A DNA stretch of 19,211 bases from JBBECJ01 sp963763325 (GTDB lineage Bacteria > Chloroflexota > Chloroflexia > Thermomicrobiales > CFX8), in NCBI GenBank assembly GCA_963763325.1, contig CAVXOL010000004.1:1-19211 (forward strand), read 5' to 3'. Shown here one piece after another: positions 8,014 through 16,540 of this stretch. The position numbers and the translations under genes are program-made. The first letter of the stretch is position 1. Each line of letters opens with the position of its first letter. A model generated the notes under the pieces. The model was given only the letters and a program-made list of their open reading frames with translations, was not told the origin of the DNA and searched no databases.

Positions 8014-10316
8014 TGGATATTTCAGCCGAAGAGCTGATGCAGGGCTACGACCTCGCCTCGTTGCAGCAGATGGCGAAGGCACAGGAGGTCAAGGTTGACG
8101 GTGGCGGGAAGGTCTCATTCGTTCCCGCGCTCGCGAGCAGGTTGTACGACGTCGCTCGTATCAAGCGAGCGCTCAATGACCTGAGCAAGCCGGAGCGGAC
8201 ATTGCTGGATCGGGTCATCCTGGCCGGTGGCGAGGTCCCGACAACGCTGGTCCGCAATCAACTGGAGGGCGACGGAATTACCGACAAGCCGGTCAAGACG
8301 GCCAGCTACGGCTACTCCTACTACCAGGAGCAACGCGGCTCGTATCGCAACCTCAACTCGCGCAAGTTCGAGGACCTGGTCGCTCGGCTCGGCGCACTTG
8401 GACTCCTCTTCACGCTCGATCCGACGCATTCGACCGGCTACATCGTCTCGATTACCGTACCTGGCAAGCGGCTCGTGATTCCCGACGCGATCCTGGAACT
8501 TCTCCCGCCCGTTTCGATGGACGCAGAGACAGTCTCGGAGCCGGACAGCATTCAGATCGGTGATGCGACTCCAATGTTGCGTGACCTCTATCTGCTCTTC
8601 AGCCTCGTCGACCGCGAGACGATCGCGCTGACCAACCGTGGCCTGATCATGAAGCGCTCGTTGACGAAGATCGGGCAGGTGCTGGGGCGTGAGGCGGAAG
8701 TGGCTGCCATCAAGACCGAAGATCAGTTGGCCGGCTTCAGCCTGCTACGTGGACTGGCCGAATCGTTGGGGCTGCTGGCGGGGAGCGTCGGTGAGTTGCT
8801 GCTGGACCCGAGTGGCGAGCAGTTTCTGGCCCTGCCGTCAGCAGAGCGTCGCAAGCAGCTGGTCGACGCCTATCGGACCACATCGCGCTGGTCGGAACTC
8901 CATCGGATTCCAGACCTCGACGTGCGTGGCAAGGGTCTGAACGTCTACTCGGCGCCGGAGAACATCCCGCCCGCGCGGCAGCGGGTGCTGGCCGAACTTG
9001 CGGAGTTGCCGGTTGGTGAGTGGATCGCGCTCGATCATCTGATCTCGCGGCTACGGATTCGCGCCTACGAATTCCTCTTCTCGCGCACGCCGTCGCCGAA
9101 CTCGTACTACGGCGTCAACTACCGCTACTACGGTTTTGGCCACTTCAACCCCTACAACCACAGCATCAACGGCCTCGGAGTGACACTCGATATCGAGAGC
9201 GAGCGTTCAGGCTGGAACGTCGCCGAGGCCGGGTTCATCCGAGTCATCGTGACCGAGGCGCTGCACGGACTTGGCATCGTCGATCTTGGCGGCGATGGCA
9301 ACACGACGACCGCATTCCGCATTACCGAGGACGGCGCGCGGCTGTTGCGCGGAGAGCCGTTGACCGTCGATGAAACGGCCTCCCAGGTGATCGTTCAGCC
9401 GAATTTTCAGATCTTCGCGTTCCATCCGACTGGTGAAGATGTCCTCTTCATGCTCGACCGAATCGCTGATCGCGTCCGGACCGGCCAGGCGATGGAGTAT
9501 GAGTTGACGCAGGCGTCGATGTATCGCGCTCAACAGACCGGCCTCGACACTGCTGCCGTTATCGACTTCCTGAAACAGGTCAGCACCCACGAGCTGCCGC
9601 AGAACGTGAGCAGGACGCTCGAAGAATGGGGGGCCCAGCACGAGCGGGTCACGATCCGTAAGCGCGCTTCGATACTCCAGACGGCTGGCGAGGCCGAACT
9701 CGACGCCATCTGTGCCGACGAGCGGATCGCACCATTGCTCGGCCGCCGGCTGACACCGACGGTCGCGCTCGTCTCGACCGACCAGCCAGCGGTCATCTAC
9801 CATCGAATGATCGAATGCGGCCTGTTGGCGACATTGAGCGAAGGCCCCGGTTTTCAGCCGGGTCCGCAGCTGCGTATCGAGCCCGATGGAGCCGTTGCAT
9901 TCCGCCAGCCGCAGCCGAGTATCTTTGCGCTTCATGAGTTGCGACCGTTCGTCGATGACGAGGGAGGCAACCTCCGGCTCACCCCTGAGAGCCTCCGTCG
10001 TGGCGCCCGGACTGGCATCAATGCCGACGGCATCATCGCGATCCTCGAACGTATCTCCTGTGGCACGTTGCCTGACGAGCCAGCCGCGCTCATCCGCCGC
10101 TGGGCAAAGGATTGGGGAAGCGGCGCGATCTACGACGCAACCATCCTGCAACTCGACCAGCCAGAGCAACTGGCTGACCTGCTGGCAGATCCCGACGTCC
10201 GCCCGCATCTCCAACCAATCCCTGGCGCGCCGACAATCGCTATCGTCCCGCCCGCATCACGCAAACGCCTGCGGACGTTGTTGGAAGCGCGCGGGATGAC
10301 GTTGCGTGACACGTGA
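8013..10316 (+). CDS. Helicase-associated protein with duplicated Helicase_C_3 domain and Tyr-rich insertions
   Basis: A 767-aa third member of the operon, again without Walker or helicase motifs. Residues ~457-560 are the clearest Helicase_C_3 domain in the window: VIVQPNFQIFAF, MEYELTQASMYRAQQTGLD, LPQNVSRTLEEW, ERVTIRKRASIL. A second, more divergent copy lies at ~655-760 (LRLTPESLRRGARTGINAD, LIRRWAKDWGSGAIYDATIL). The N-terminal half is helical with probable winged-helix units, e.g. around 186-290. Two Tyr/Asn/Gly-rich stretches stand out: 97-112 (SYGYSYYQEQRGSY) and 362-383 (SYYGVNYRYYGFGHF). It resembles the preceding protein in overall plan and may be a paralogue. The one-base overlap with its neighbour implies coupled, near-stoichiometric synthesis. 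The function is not established; a DNA-binding or scaffolding subunit for XPB is the simplest inference. Confidence 0.8.
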   Translation: MDISAEELMQGYDLASLQQMAKAQEVKVDGGGKVSFVPALASRLYDVARIKRALNDLSKPERTLLDRVILAGGEVPTTLVRNQLEGDGITDKPVKTASYGYSYYQEQRGSYRNLNSRKFEDLVARLGALGLLFTLDPTHSTGYIVSITVPGKRLVIPDAILELLPPVSMDAETVSEPDSIQIGDATPMLRDLYLLFSLVDRETIALTNRGLIMKRSLTKIGQVLGREAEVAAIKTEDQLAGFSLLRGLAESLGLLAGSVGELLLDPSGEQFLALPSAERRKQLVDAYRTTSRWSELHRIPDLDVRGKGLNVYSAPENIPPARQRVLAELAELPVGEWIALDHLISRLRIRAYEFLFSRTPSPNSYYGVNYRYYGFGHFNPYNHSINGLGVTLDIESERSGWNVAEAGFIRVIVTEALHGLGIVDLGGDGNTTTAFRITEDGARLLRGEPLTVDETASQVIVQPNFQIFAFHPTGEDVLFMLDRIADRVRTGQAMEYELTQASMYRAQQTGLDTAAVIDFLKQVSTHELPQNVSRTLEEWGAQHERVTIRKRASILQTAGEAELDAICADERIAPLLGRRLTPTVALVSTDQPAVIYHRMIECGLLATLSEGPGFQPGPQLRIEPDGAVAFRQPQPSIFALHELRPFVDDEGGNLRLTPESLRRGARTGINADGIIAILERISCGTLPDEPAALIRRWAKDWGSGAIYDATILQLDQPEQLADLLADPDVRPHLQPIPGAPTIAIVPPASRKRLRTLLEARGMTLRDT

Positions 10317-10325
10317 CGCGTCACG
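10312..10325. other. Perfect 14-nt palindrome joining two convergent stop codons
   Basis: CGTGACGCGTCACG is its own reverse complement. Its left half contains the TGA of the helicase-associated gene (10314-10316) and its right half the TGA of the opposing thioredoxin-like gene (10323-10321), so the two genes end 4 nt apart. No T-tract follows on either strand, so it is not a standard intrinsic terminator. Confidence 0.6.
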
Positions 10326-10875
10326 GAACCCGCTTCGCCCATTCGCTGTCAGGGAATCGGTCCAGCAGTGTCTGCCAGACGGCGTACATCTCGGGGTTGG
10401 AGTGGGTCAGCAGGTAGGTGGCGATGCCGCGCCGGTAGATCGCTTCGGCGGCGAGAGGGCCGGTCGGGTCACGCTGCTCGGCCTGTGCGAGGAGTGCGAT
10501 CGCCTGCTCAGCCTTGCTCCAGCGGATCCAGTGCTCGGCCTCGCCGATATCGAGCATCGTCAGGAACTCGTGCGGTGGCAGGAAGTTCAGCGAGCGGTAG
10601 TGGACTGTCATCCGCCGGTCGGCGACCAGCAGCGTCGGCGTCCAGATTACGTTCAGTGGTCTGACGACCTCACGCGGCGACTCGAACAGGTGTAGCTTGA
10701 GCGGCACGAAGCGCTCGGTCACCGCAGCTGCGACCTCCGGATCCGGGTACGTATCGGCATCCAGCCGATCGCATCCCCGTCAGGGGACCTTGAAGACATC
10801 GATCAGGATCGGCCGTCGCTGGCGCAACGCCTGCTCCTGTGCCTCGACCGCGTCGGTGAGCCAGTTAATAGCCAC
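10321..10875 (-). CDS. Thioredoxin-like protein, probable selenoprotein (UxxC active site)
   Basis: From GTG 10875 the frame encodes 184 residues if one in-frame TGA (10782-10780, codon 32) is read through. Around it the product reads PILIDVFKVP-[TGA]-RGCDRLDADTYPD: a thioredoxin-fold beta strand, then TGA-x-x-Cys35 exactly where CxxC normally lies, then a helix. A cis-Pro loop follows in NVIWTPTLLV. The frame is identical before and after the TGA, and the upstream part is as thioredoxin-like as the rest. A hairpin with SECIS-like geometry begins immediately after the TGA. The C-terminal ~75 residues are helical (SKAEQAIALLAQAEQRDPTG, AIYRRGIATYL) and look TPR-like. The gene starts 21 nt after the FAD oxidoreductase stop, so they are probably co-transcribed; the ribosome site is weak. 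If TGA were a true stop, only a 31-aa stub and an internal GTG start at 10722 would remain. Selenocysteine is an inference, because no sel genes lie in the window. Confidence 0.75.
10744..10779 (-). promoter_or_regulatory. Candidate bacterial SECIS element
   Basis: Read as mRNA, the hairpin starts at the base after UGA. The lower stem CGGG/CCCG (10779-10776 with 10747-10744) is followed by a G.A mismatch, three pairs (A-U, U.G, G-C), a C.A mismatch and one bulged G (10770). The upper stem is a perfect 6 bp, AUCGGC/GCCGAU (10769-10764 with 10758-10753), with a 5-nt loop UGGAU. The loop lies 16 nt from the UGA and has G at its second position, matching the general features described for bacterial SECIS elements. 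A competing 5-6 bp stem (UCCCC/GGGGA) could place the UGA in a loop, but it would disturb only the lower stem. Confidence 0.62.
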
Positions 10876-10896
10876 GATGTTCCCGCCCGTCTGTTA

Positions 10897-12333
10897 TTAG
10901 CGTCCGCCGCCCATCCGCCAGAGCGCGCGCCATGCTCTCGGCGGGTCGAAGTCCCAGAGGCGCTGGGCGATGCCTGGACGGTCAGCGTACCGGCCGGAGC
11001 GCTCGACCTGCTCGTCGGCCCGGTAGCGTCCTTGCCGCACGATCGAGTAGCCCAGCCAGCGCAGTGGTTCCGGCTCCCAGTCGAGGGGCTGGTGGTGGGT
11101 CATCGGCAGGTGTGTGAGATCGGTGTCGGCTTCGGTGATCAGGTCGGCCAGGACGCGTCCGGAGAGGTTGGTGGTTGCGACACCCTCGCCAGTGTAGCCA
11201 TAGGCCATCGCCACGCCGGTCGTACGGTCATAGTTCATGATCGGCATATGGTCGCGCGGGACACCGAGGACGCCGCCCCACGAGTGGGTAAAGCGCACGC
11301 CGGCCTCCTTGAGCATCGGGAACCACTCGTAGGCCGAGCGACGGCCATGTTCGAAGACATCCTCCGGCCGGTCGAGCGCGTCGGTGATGGTTGACTTGAA
11401 CGGGTACGTCCCACGATACGGGCCGAACGCGATTCGACCATCAGCCGTATGGTTGAGGTAGCCGCCGGTCGTCCCGAAGCCACCGACGACCTCCCGTCGT
11501 TCCCAGCCGATCTGCCGCCAGAGGTCGTCCGACAGCGGCTCGGTGATGACGATATGCGATGTCGCCGGGATCACCCGACGGCGTAGCTTCGGCAAACGCG
11601 CCATGTATCCCTCGCCGGCCAGGACGATCGCCTTCGCTGAGATGTTGCCCCGCTCGGTGTCGAGTCTCGGAAGTGGGCCGGGAACGTAGTCAGTGACGCG
11701 CGTCTGCTCGTAGATCGTTCCGCCGTGGCGTTCGACGGCTCGGGCGAGTCCGCGAGCCAGCCGCGCCGGCTGGATCGCCGCGCCGTCCTTGACCCAGAAC
11801 GATCCGACCGCCCCGGCCACCCGGATGCGCTCGGCAGTTTGGGCGGCGTCGAGCAGCGCGTAGCGATCTTCGAGCCCGATCGCCTGGTACTCGTCGTACA
11901 TCTCTTCAACCTTGGGCAGGTCGTACTCGGCACGAGCGATCTCCAGCGCGCCACCTCTCGCGAAGTGGGCGTCGATGTTCTCTTCGGCGCAGACGCGCTC
12001 GATGTCGTCGATCGTGTCGTACATCGCGAGCGAGACAGCGCGGGCCGCTTCCAGCCCGTAGTGCTTCACGATCTTCAGTGGTGGATATGGGAAGACCGAG
12101 TAGCACCAGCCGCCATTGCGACCCGACGCGCCGAACCCGGCGACCTCGGCCTCAACGACGACCACCGTCAGCGAAGGATCGCGCTTGAGCAGGTGATAGG
12201 CGGTCCAGAGGCCCGTGAAGCCAGCTCCGAGGATGGCGACATCGACCGAGATCGAGCCGTCCAGCGGCGGTCGCGGCGTCAGGTCGTCGCCGGAATGCTC
12301 CAGCCAGAAGCTGTACTGCCCGTAGTTCTTCAC
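10897..12333 (-). CDS. FAD-dependent oxidoreductase (DAO family, PuuB-like amine/amino-acid oxidase)
   Basis: A 478-aa flavoprotein of the D-amino-acid oxidase family (PF01266). The Rossmann motif GAGFTG (36-41) in DVAILGAGFTGLWTAYHLL binds the ADP part of FAD. GFGASGRNGGW is the second family block, as in gamma-glutamylputrescine oxidase and related amine oxidases. Near the C-terminus YGYTGEGVATTNLSGRVLAD is the family's final FAD-contacting strand-helix. The length is typical and no signal peptide is present, so it is cytoplasmic. The likely reaction is oxidation of a primary or secondary amine or amino acid, using O2 or another acceptor; the substrate cannot be read from sequence. The start is a GTG with GGAGG about 14 nt upstream. 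It diverges from the DUF2339 gene across 133 nt and is followed after 21 nt by the thioredoxin-like candidate selenoprotein. Confidence 0.9.
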   Translation of the reverse strand: MKNYGQYSFWLEHSGDDLTPRPPLDGSISVDVAILGAGFTGLWTAYHLLKRDPSLTVVVVEAEVAGFGASGRNGGWCYSVFPYPPLKIVKHYGLEAARAVSLAMYDTIDDIERVCAEENIDAHFARGGALEIARAEYDLPKVEEMYDEYQAIGLEDRYALLDAAQTAERIRVAGAVGSFWVKDGAAIQPARLARGLARAVERHGGTIYEQTRVTDYVPGPLPRLDTERGNISAKAIVLAGEGYMARLPKLRRRVIPATSHIVITEPLSDDLWRQIGWERREVVGGFGTTGGYLNHTADGRIAFGPYRGTYPFKSTITDALDRPEDVFEHGRRSAYEWFPMLKEAGVRFTHSWGGVLGVPRDHMPIMNYDRTTGVAMAYGYTGEGVATTNLSGRVLADLITEADTDLTHLPMTHHQPLDWEPEPLRWLGYSIVRQGRYRADEQVERSGRYADRPGIAQRLWDFDPPRAWRALWRMGGGR

Positions 12334-12466
12334 GGTGTCATCGCCCCCTCCCCGATTAGCACGCTCGGTCGTGACGTACAGGATAACGCGCTAACTGCCG
12401 GAACCACAGGATGCAGGTTGGCGGCACGCCGTACACTGGTAGTCGAATCCTGCGAGAGGGGAAGAC

Positions 12467-15395
12467 ATGAGCGGACGCGTCCAGTGCCCTGAATGCCTGA
12501 CGATGATGGCGGTCGACGCGCGCTTCTGCCCCGGCTGCGGCACTCCACGGACATGGGTGCGTGACGAACTCGAACGCGAAGCCGCGCGAAGTGGCACACC
12601 ATATGCGACGCTGCTGGAGCGTGCCCGGCAGGGAACGCTACGACTTTCTGAGCCAGAAGCTATGACGCCCGCCGCTACATCGTCGAATCGGCCGCTGATC
12701 GCAACCCTGCTGGCGATCGTGACGATCCCATTTGCGATCGGGCTTGCGGCCGTGGGCGCCAACTGGATCGTCATCGCCGGGTTGATTGTCGCGATTGCCA
12801 TCCTATACAGCACGATGCAGGGACGGATCGACCAGCTCGAATCTCGTCTGAGCCAGCTTGAGTCCCGCTCGATAGAGTCAGTGCTTCGCGGTGTTGGCGA
12901 ACGTGTGACGGCTGACGTGCAGCCGATGCCGTTGCGACCGGAACCGGCTGTCCAAGACGAGCCACAGGTCGTCGTCCCGGAAGCTCCGCCATTGGTTGCG
13001 GCGTCCGTCCGACAAGAGCAGACAGCAGCAGGTTGGGCAACCGCGCCCGCATTGCCCACGCCAGAGCCGGCCATCAGCACACCTCGCTCGATCGGCGACA
13101 TCGAGGACCTGCTCTCCGGGCGAATCCTGGCCTGGGTCGGTGGGCTGGCCATCTTCCTCGGCGCCGTCTTCTTCCTCTCGCTGGCCTTCAGCCGCGGCTG
13201 GATCGGACCGGAGGGACGGGTAGCGATCGGCATCGGCGCCAGCGTCCTGATGCTCCTGGCCGGTGGCTGGTTCTTCGAGCGGCGCGAGCGAATCGTCGGC
13301 CACGTCCTCGTCGCCGTTGGCCTCGGGGTGATGAGCCTCTCGCTGCTGGCGGCGACCAGCTTCTACGACCTGATTGGCGTCGAGGTCGCGCTACTTGGCA
13401 CGCTCGTCACTGCGCTCGTGGCTGCGGCGATCGCTATCCGCGCCAACTCGCAGGTCGTCGCGCTCTTCGGGCTCGTCGCCGCGCTGGCCGCGCCGCCGAT
13501 CCTTGGCGCCGATGCCGACGGGACGACGATTGCCTTCCTCTCACTGACGCTGGTTGGGACGACGGCTATAGCCCTCTTTCGCTCGTGGTCGTGGTTGCCA
13601 CCGGTGGCCTTCATCCTGACCGCTCCACAGATTGGAATCTGGATCGCCGACGACGCACCGGTCGACGGCTGGATCGTTGATGCTGACCGGCTTCTGGCTG
13701 CTGAACGCCGTCGCCGCTGCCGGCGAGGAGATTCGCCACCGCAGTCGCGACCCGATCCTGCGGACCGTCTCGGCGACCGTCCTGCTCGGCAACGCGGCCT
13801 TCGTCGTCTGGGGCGGCTTCCAACTGCTGGACGGCGAGCATGAGAGCTGGCGCGGTATGTTCCTGGTCGTCGTCGCGATCGCGCACGGCTCGCTCGGCGG
13901 TTGGTTCCTCAGTTCGAGCGTGACGAGCGGCACCCGTTCGGGCTGCTGGCGGCCGGAACCGGATCGCGGCATTCAGCATGGCGATCCCGGTCCAGCTCGG
14001 CGGTCCGGTCGTGCCGATCGCCTGGGCGGCGGAAGCGGCTGCACTGGCCTGGGTCTACGCGCGACGTCGTAACGGCTACTGCGCCGGTGTTGCGCTCGCG
14101 CTGCTGGCCGGGGCGCTGGCCCACGTCGTCATCATCGAGTACCCGTTCTGGGAATTCGGCGAGTCGGTCGCCGGCACGCCGTTCCTGAACGCCTCAGGTG
14201 GGACGCTGGCCTTCATCCTCGGCGCACTGGTCGTCGGTGGCTGGCTCGTCCGGCAGATCGAGGTCCGGATCGGCCTGGCCGTCCTCGGTGTGGGACTGCT
14301 ACTCTATGCGTTGCCGTTCGAGCTGTCGGGAATGTGGCTGCTGGCCGCACTCGCGACACTCGCCGTCGCCGTCTTCGCATTCGATCAGTGGCTCGATCGC
14401 GTGCCTGGCTTCGCGGCCGTCCCCGGATCGCCCGCGCGGCGCGCTCTCCTGCTTCCGGCTGCTGCCAGCGCCGTTTTCGCCGCTGCACATGCGCTTGCAA
14501 TTGAACTGCCCCTCGACGAAGTCGCAACCTGGAACCAGCCGGACACACCCTTTACGAGCGACCAGACGTTGGCGGCCGTAATCCTGATCGTTGCGGCCCT
14601 GGCGGCTGCCGCCGTCACCCGCTGGCAGGAGGCGCGTGTTGCAGGCATCCTGGTAGCGACAGGTGTCGCCGCCTACCTGATGCCGTTCGAGCTAGGTCCG
14701 GCTGCGATGGTCGTTGCCTGGGCAATGCTGGCAGGCGGGCTGCTGCTCGTTTCGACCCGTCTGCGCGATGACTTCCACGCGTTGCCGGCCGGAGCTGCAA
14801 CGCTGGCCGTCCTCGGACTTGCCGTCACCTTCACACAAGTTGCGCCACCGGAACGACTGTTCGTCGATGCCGAATCACAGATCAACCATACGGCGTTCCT
14901 GAGCGGCGCGACGGCGGCGCTGGCAGCACTGGCGCTGCTGCTGATCGGGCTGGCCTGGCGCTATCGCGCCCGGCACGAGTCACGCTGGCTGGTCGTCGGC
15001 GCCGGCGCGCTTGGCGTCTACCTGCTCTCAGTCGGCACGGTCGACATCTTCCAGGCCCGGGTCGGCGGCGAGACCAGCCTCGACTCGCTCGAAAAGCAGG
15101 CACAGGTCGCACTCTCGATCCTCTGGGCCGTCCTCGGCGTGACCGCCTTCGTCGCCGGCATCCTGCGTGGCCGACCTTCTCCGGCGCGCCGCTACGTGGC
15201 GCGGGCCTCGCCCTGCTCGCGCTGGCGACCGTCAAGGTCTTCATCTACGACATGGCCTCGCTCGATGCCTCCTACCGCGTCCTCTCCTTCATCGGCCTCG
15301 GCATCCTCCTGCTGGCCAGCTCGTACGTCTGGCTGAAAGTCACTCTGCCTGATTTGATGCCTGGTTGTCCTGTCGGATGTTTACGTAAGCCATGA
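12467..15395 (+). CDS. DUF2339 multi-pass membrane protein with N-terminal zinc ribbon (frame broken)
   Basis: The gene starts at ATG 12467 after GAGAGGGGAAGAC. The N-terminus has a zinc ribbon (CPECLTMM, then FCPGCGTPR), two TM segments, a heptad-like segment (IDQLESRLSQLESR) and then a long series of hydrophobic helices typical of DUF2339 (LSGRILAWVGGLAIFLGAVF). The coding trace changes frame around 13,680 (LTGFWLLNAVAAAGEE continues in another frame), around 13,915 (to ERDERHPFGLLAAGTG), around 13,962 (to IAAFSMAIPVQLGG) and around 15,175 (to ATVKVFIYDMASLDASYRVL, the conserved DUF2339 C-terminal motif). It ends at TGA 15393-15395. Repaired, it would be about 975 residues, normal for the family. 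The function is unknown; it is an integral membrane protein. A possible -10 (TACACT, 12432-12437) lies upstream. Several single-base breaks with well-conserved coding between them suggest sequence error rather than an old pseudogene. Confidence 0.82.
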
Positions 15396-15841
15396 CTTTA
15401 CGCTGGAGATCAGTCCGCCGAAACCTCCGATGAGGAACATCAACGAGAGCAGCAAGCTTACGAAGATCCAGATGCGTATTCGCCATGGGCATAGGCGTGT
15501 GCCGCGATGGTCATCCATCGATGTAGGCGTCTAGCGTTAATGACGCTCAGTCGCACAAACTGATCTACGTGATCCGAAACCGTCAGTCCCGTCATCGCAT
15601 TCCGTAGAGGTTCGTCGGCGGATTCGGGATGTTGCTGCCACCAATAAATAGCACCAACAATTTCCGAGCGGTAGCGAAACAACTGGACTGTTTGACCGAG
15701 ACCGTAGATTCCAGCTACGGCGAAAAAGAGGCTAGCGACCACGTCAATCACACCAAACACATCGACCTCGCTCAAGGATCTCCGGACTCGCGACAGTTGC
15801 TCCAATTCGTGTTGGCGCCAACCTATCCTAAAAGGCCTCAA
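15381..15841 (-). CDS. Small two-TM membrane protein (frameshifted), unknown function
   Basis: The main frame (TTG 15841 to 15458) encodes a basic N-terminus (RPFRIGWRQHELEQLSRVRR), a TM helix (VIDVVASLFFAVAGIYGLG) and a soluble stretch ending near HRWMTIAAHAYA. A neighbouring frame then continues with a second clear TM segment (RIWIFVSLLLSLMFLIGGF) to TAA 15383-15381, so one frameshift lies near 15,470-15,485. The beginning may also be out of frame. Two ATGs at 15885 and 15882 overlap the permease stop and encode MMTQISTYRAIEGLR before stopping next to the TTG; this would make the gene translationally coupled to the osmoprotectant operon. Its 3' end overlaps the convergent DUF2339 gene by 15 nt. 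I do not recognise the family. Its AT content is visibly higher than that of its neighbours. Confidence 0.55.
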
Positions 15842-15881
15842 CGAAGCCCTTCTATGGCCCGATAGGTCGAGATCTGAGTCA

Positions 15882-16540
15882 TCATGGTTCCGAGGCTGAG
15901 TCTATCCAACCGCCCGCCGCGCCCAGAACAGCCGTCAGCCGTTCCAGCAGCCGCATGAACTGGTCAGCAAGCAACGCGAGCACGGTGACGGCCAGCGTCC
16001 CGGCCCAGATCATCGACTGGTTGTTACGGGTGATGCCGTTGAAGAGGAGTTCGCCTAGGCCGCCGGCGTTGATCCAGGCGGCGATGTCGCAAGGCTGATC
16101 GTCGTTACGAGCGCGATCCGGATCCCGGCGATGATGACCGGCAGGCCAGCGGGAACTGGACCCGCAGCCGATCTGCCAGGCGGCCATCCCCATCCCGCGC
16201 GCCGCTTCCAGCACCGCGGATCGACCCGCGCAGCCCGGTCGCGATGTTGCGGACGAGGAACAGCTGCGCGTAGGCGGCCAGGACGATCAGCGCCGGTTGG
16301 CGGCCGATCCCGACGACCGGGATCAGGAAGGCGAAGGCGCGCCAGGCTCGGGATCGTGTAGATGAGGCCGAGCGTGCCGAGGACCGGCAGGTTCAGCGAC
16401 CGGAAGCGCACGATCAGCAGCGCCAGGAGAATCGCGACCGGCAGCGCGAAGCCGACTGCAAGCAGCGTCAGTTGCATGTGCTCGACCGTCAACTCCCAGA
16501 CGCGATCGCGGTGCTCGATCAGGTAGTCGAACATCACCAT
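15882..16540 (-). CDS. Osmoprotectant ABC transporter permease (OpuC/ProW type, frame broken)
   Basis: Begins ATG 16540 (MFDYLIEHRDRVWELTVEHM follows two codons later), overlapping the ATPase stop by 7 nt. The N-terminal frame carries two TM segments (LTLLAVGFALPVAILLALLI, LGTLGLIYTIPSLA). The EAA-loop region typical of binding-protein-dependent permeases is split across frames (LEAARGMGMAAWQI, then IIAGIRIALVTTISLAT). The end (WINAGGLGELLFNGI, TLAVTVLALLADQFMRLLE) is again coding, to TGA 15884-15882. The size, about 220 residues, matches OpuCB/OpuCD/ProW permeases that import glycine betaine, choline or similar solutes. At least three frame changes are needed to read it through, while the protein between them remains well conserved. 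Confidence 0.82.

Noticed and set aside
9207..10214. 335-codon open frame on the - strand
   Set aside because: It lies entirely opposite the third XPB-operon gene, whose own frame carries recognisable domains; the composition is that of a shadow frame.
10780..10782. TGA read as a simple nonsense mutation of a pseudogene
   Set aside because: It is possible but less likely: the rest of the frame is intact, the codon is exactly at the redox position with Cys at +3, and a SECIS-like hairpin follows.
11725..12492. 255-codon open frame on the + strand
   Set aside because: Antisense to the FAD oxidoreductase and running into the DUF2339 start; no family features.
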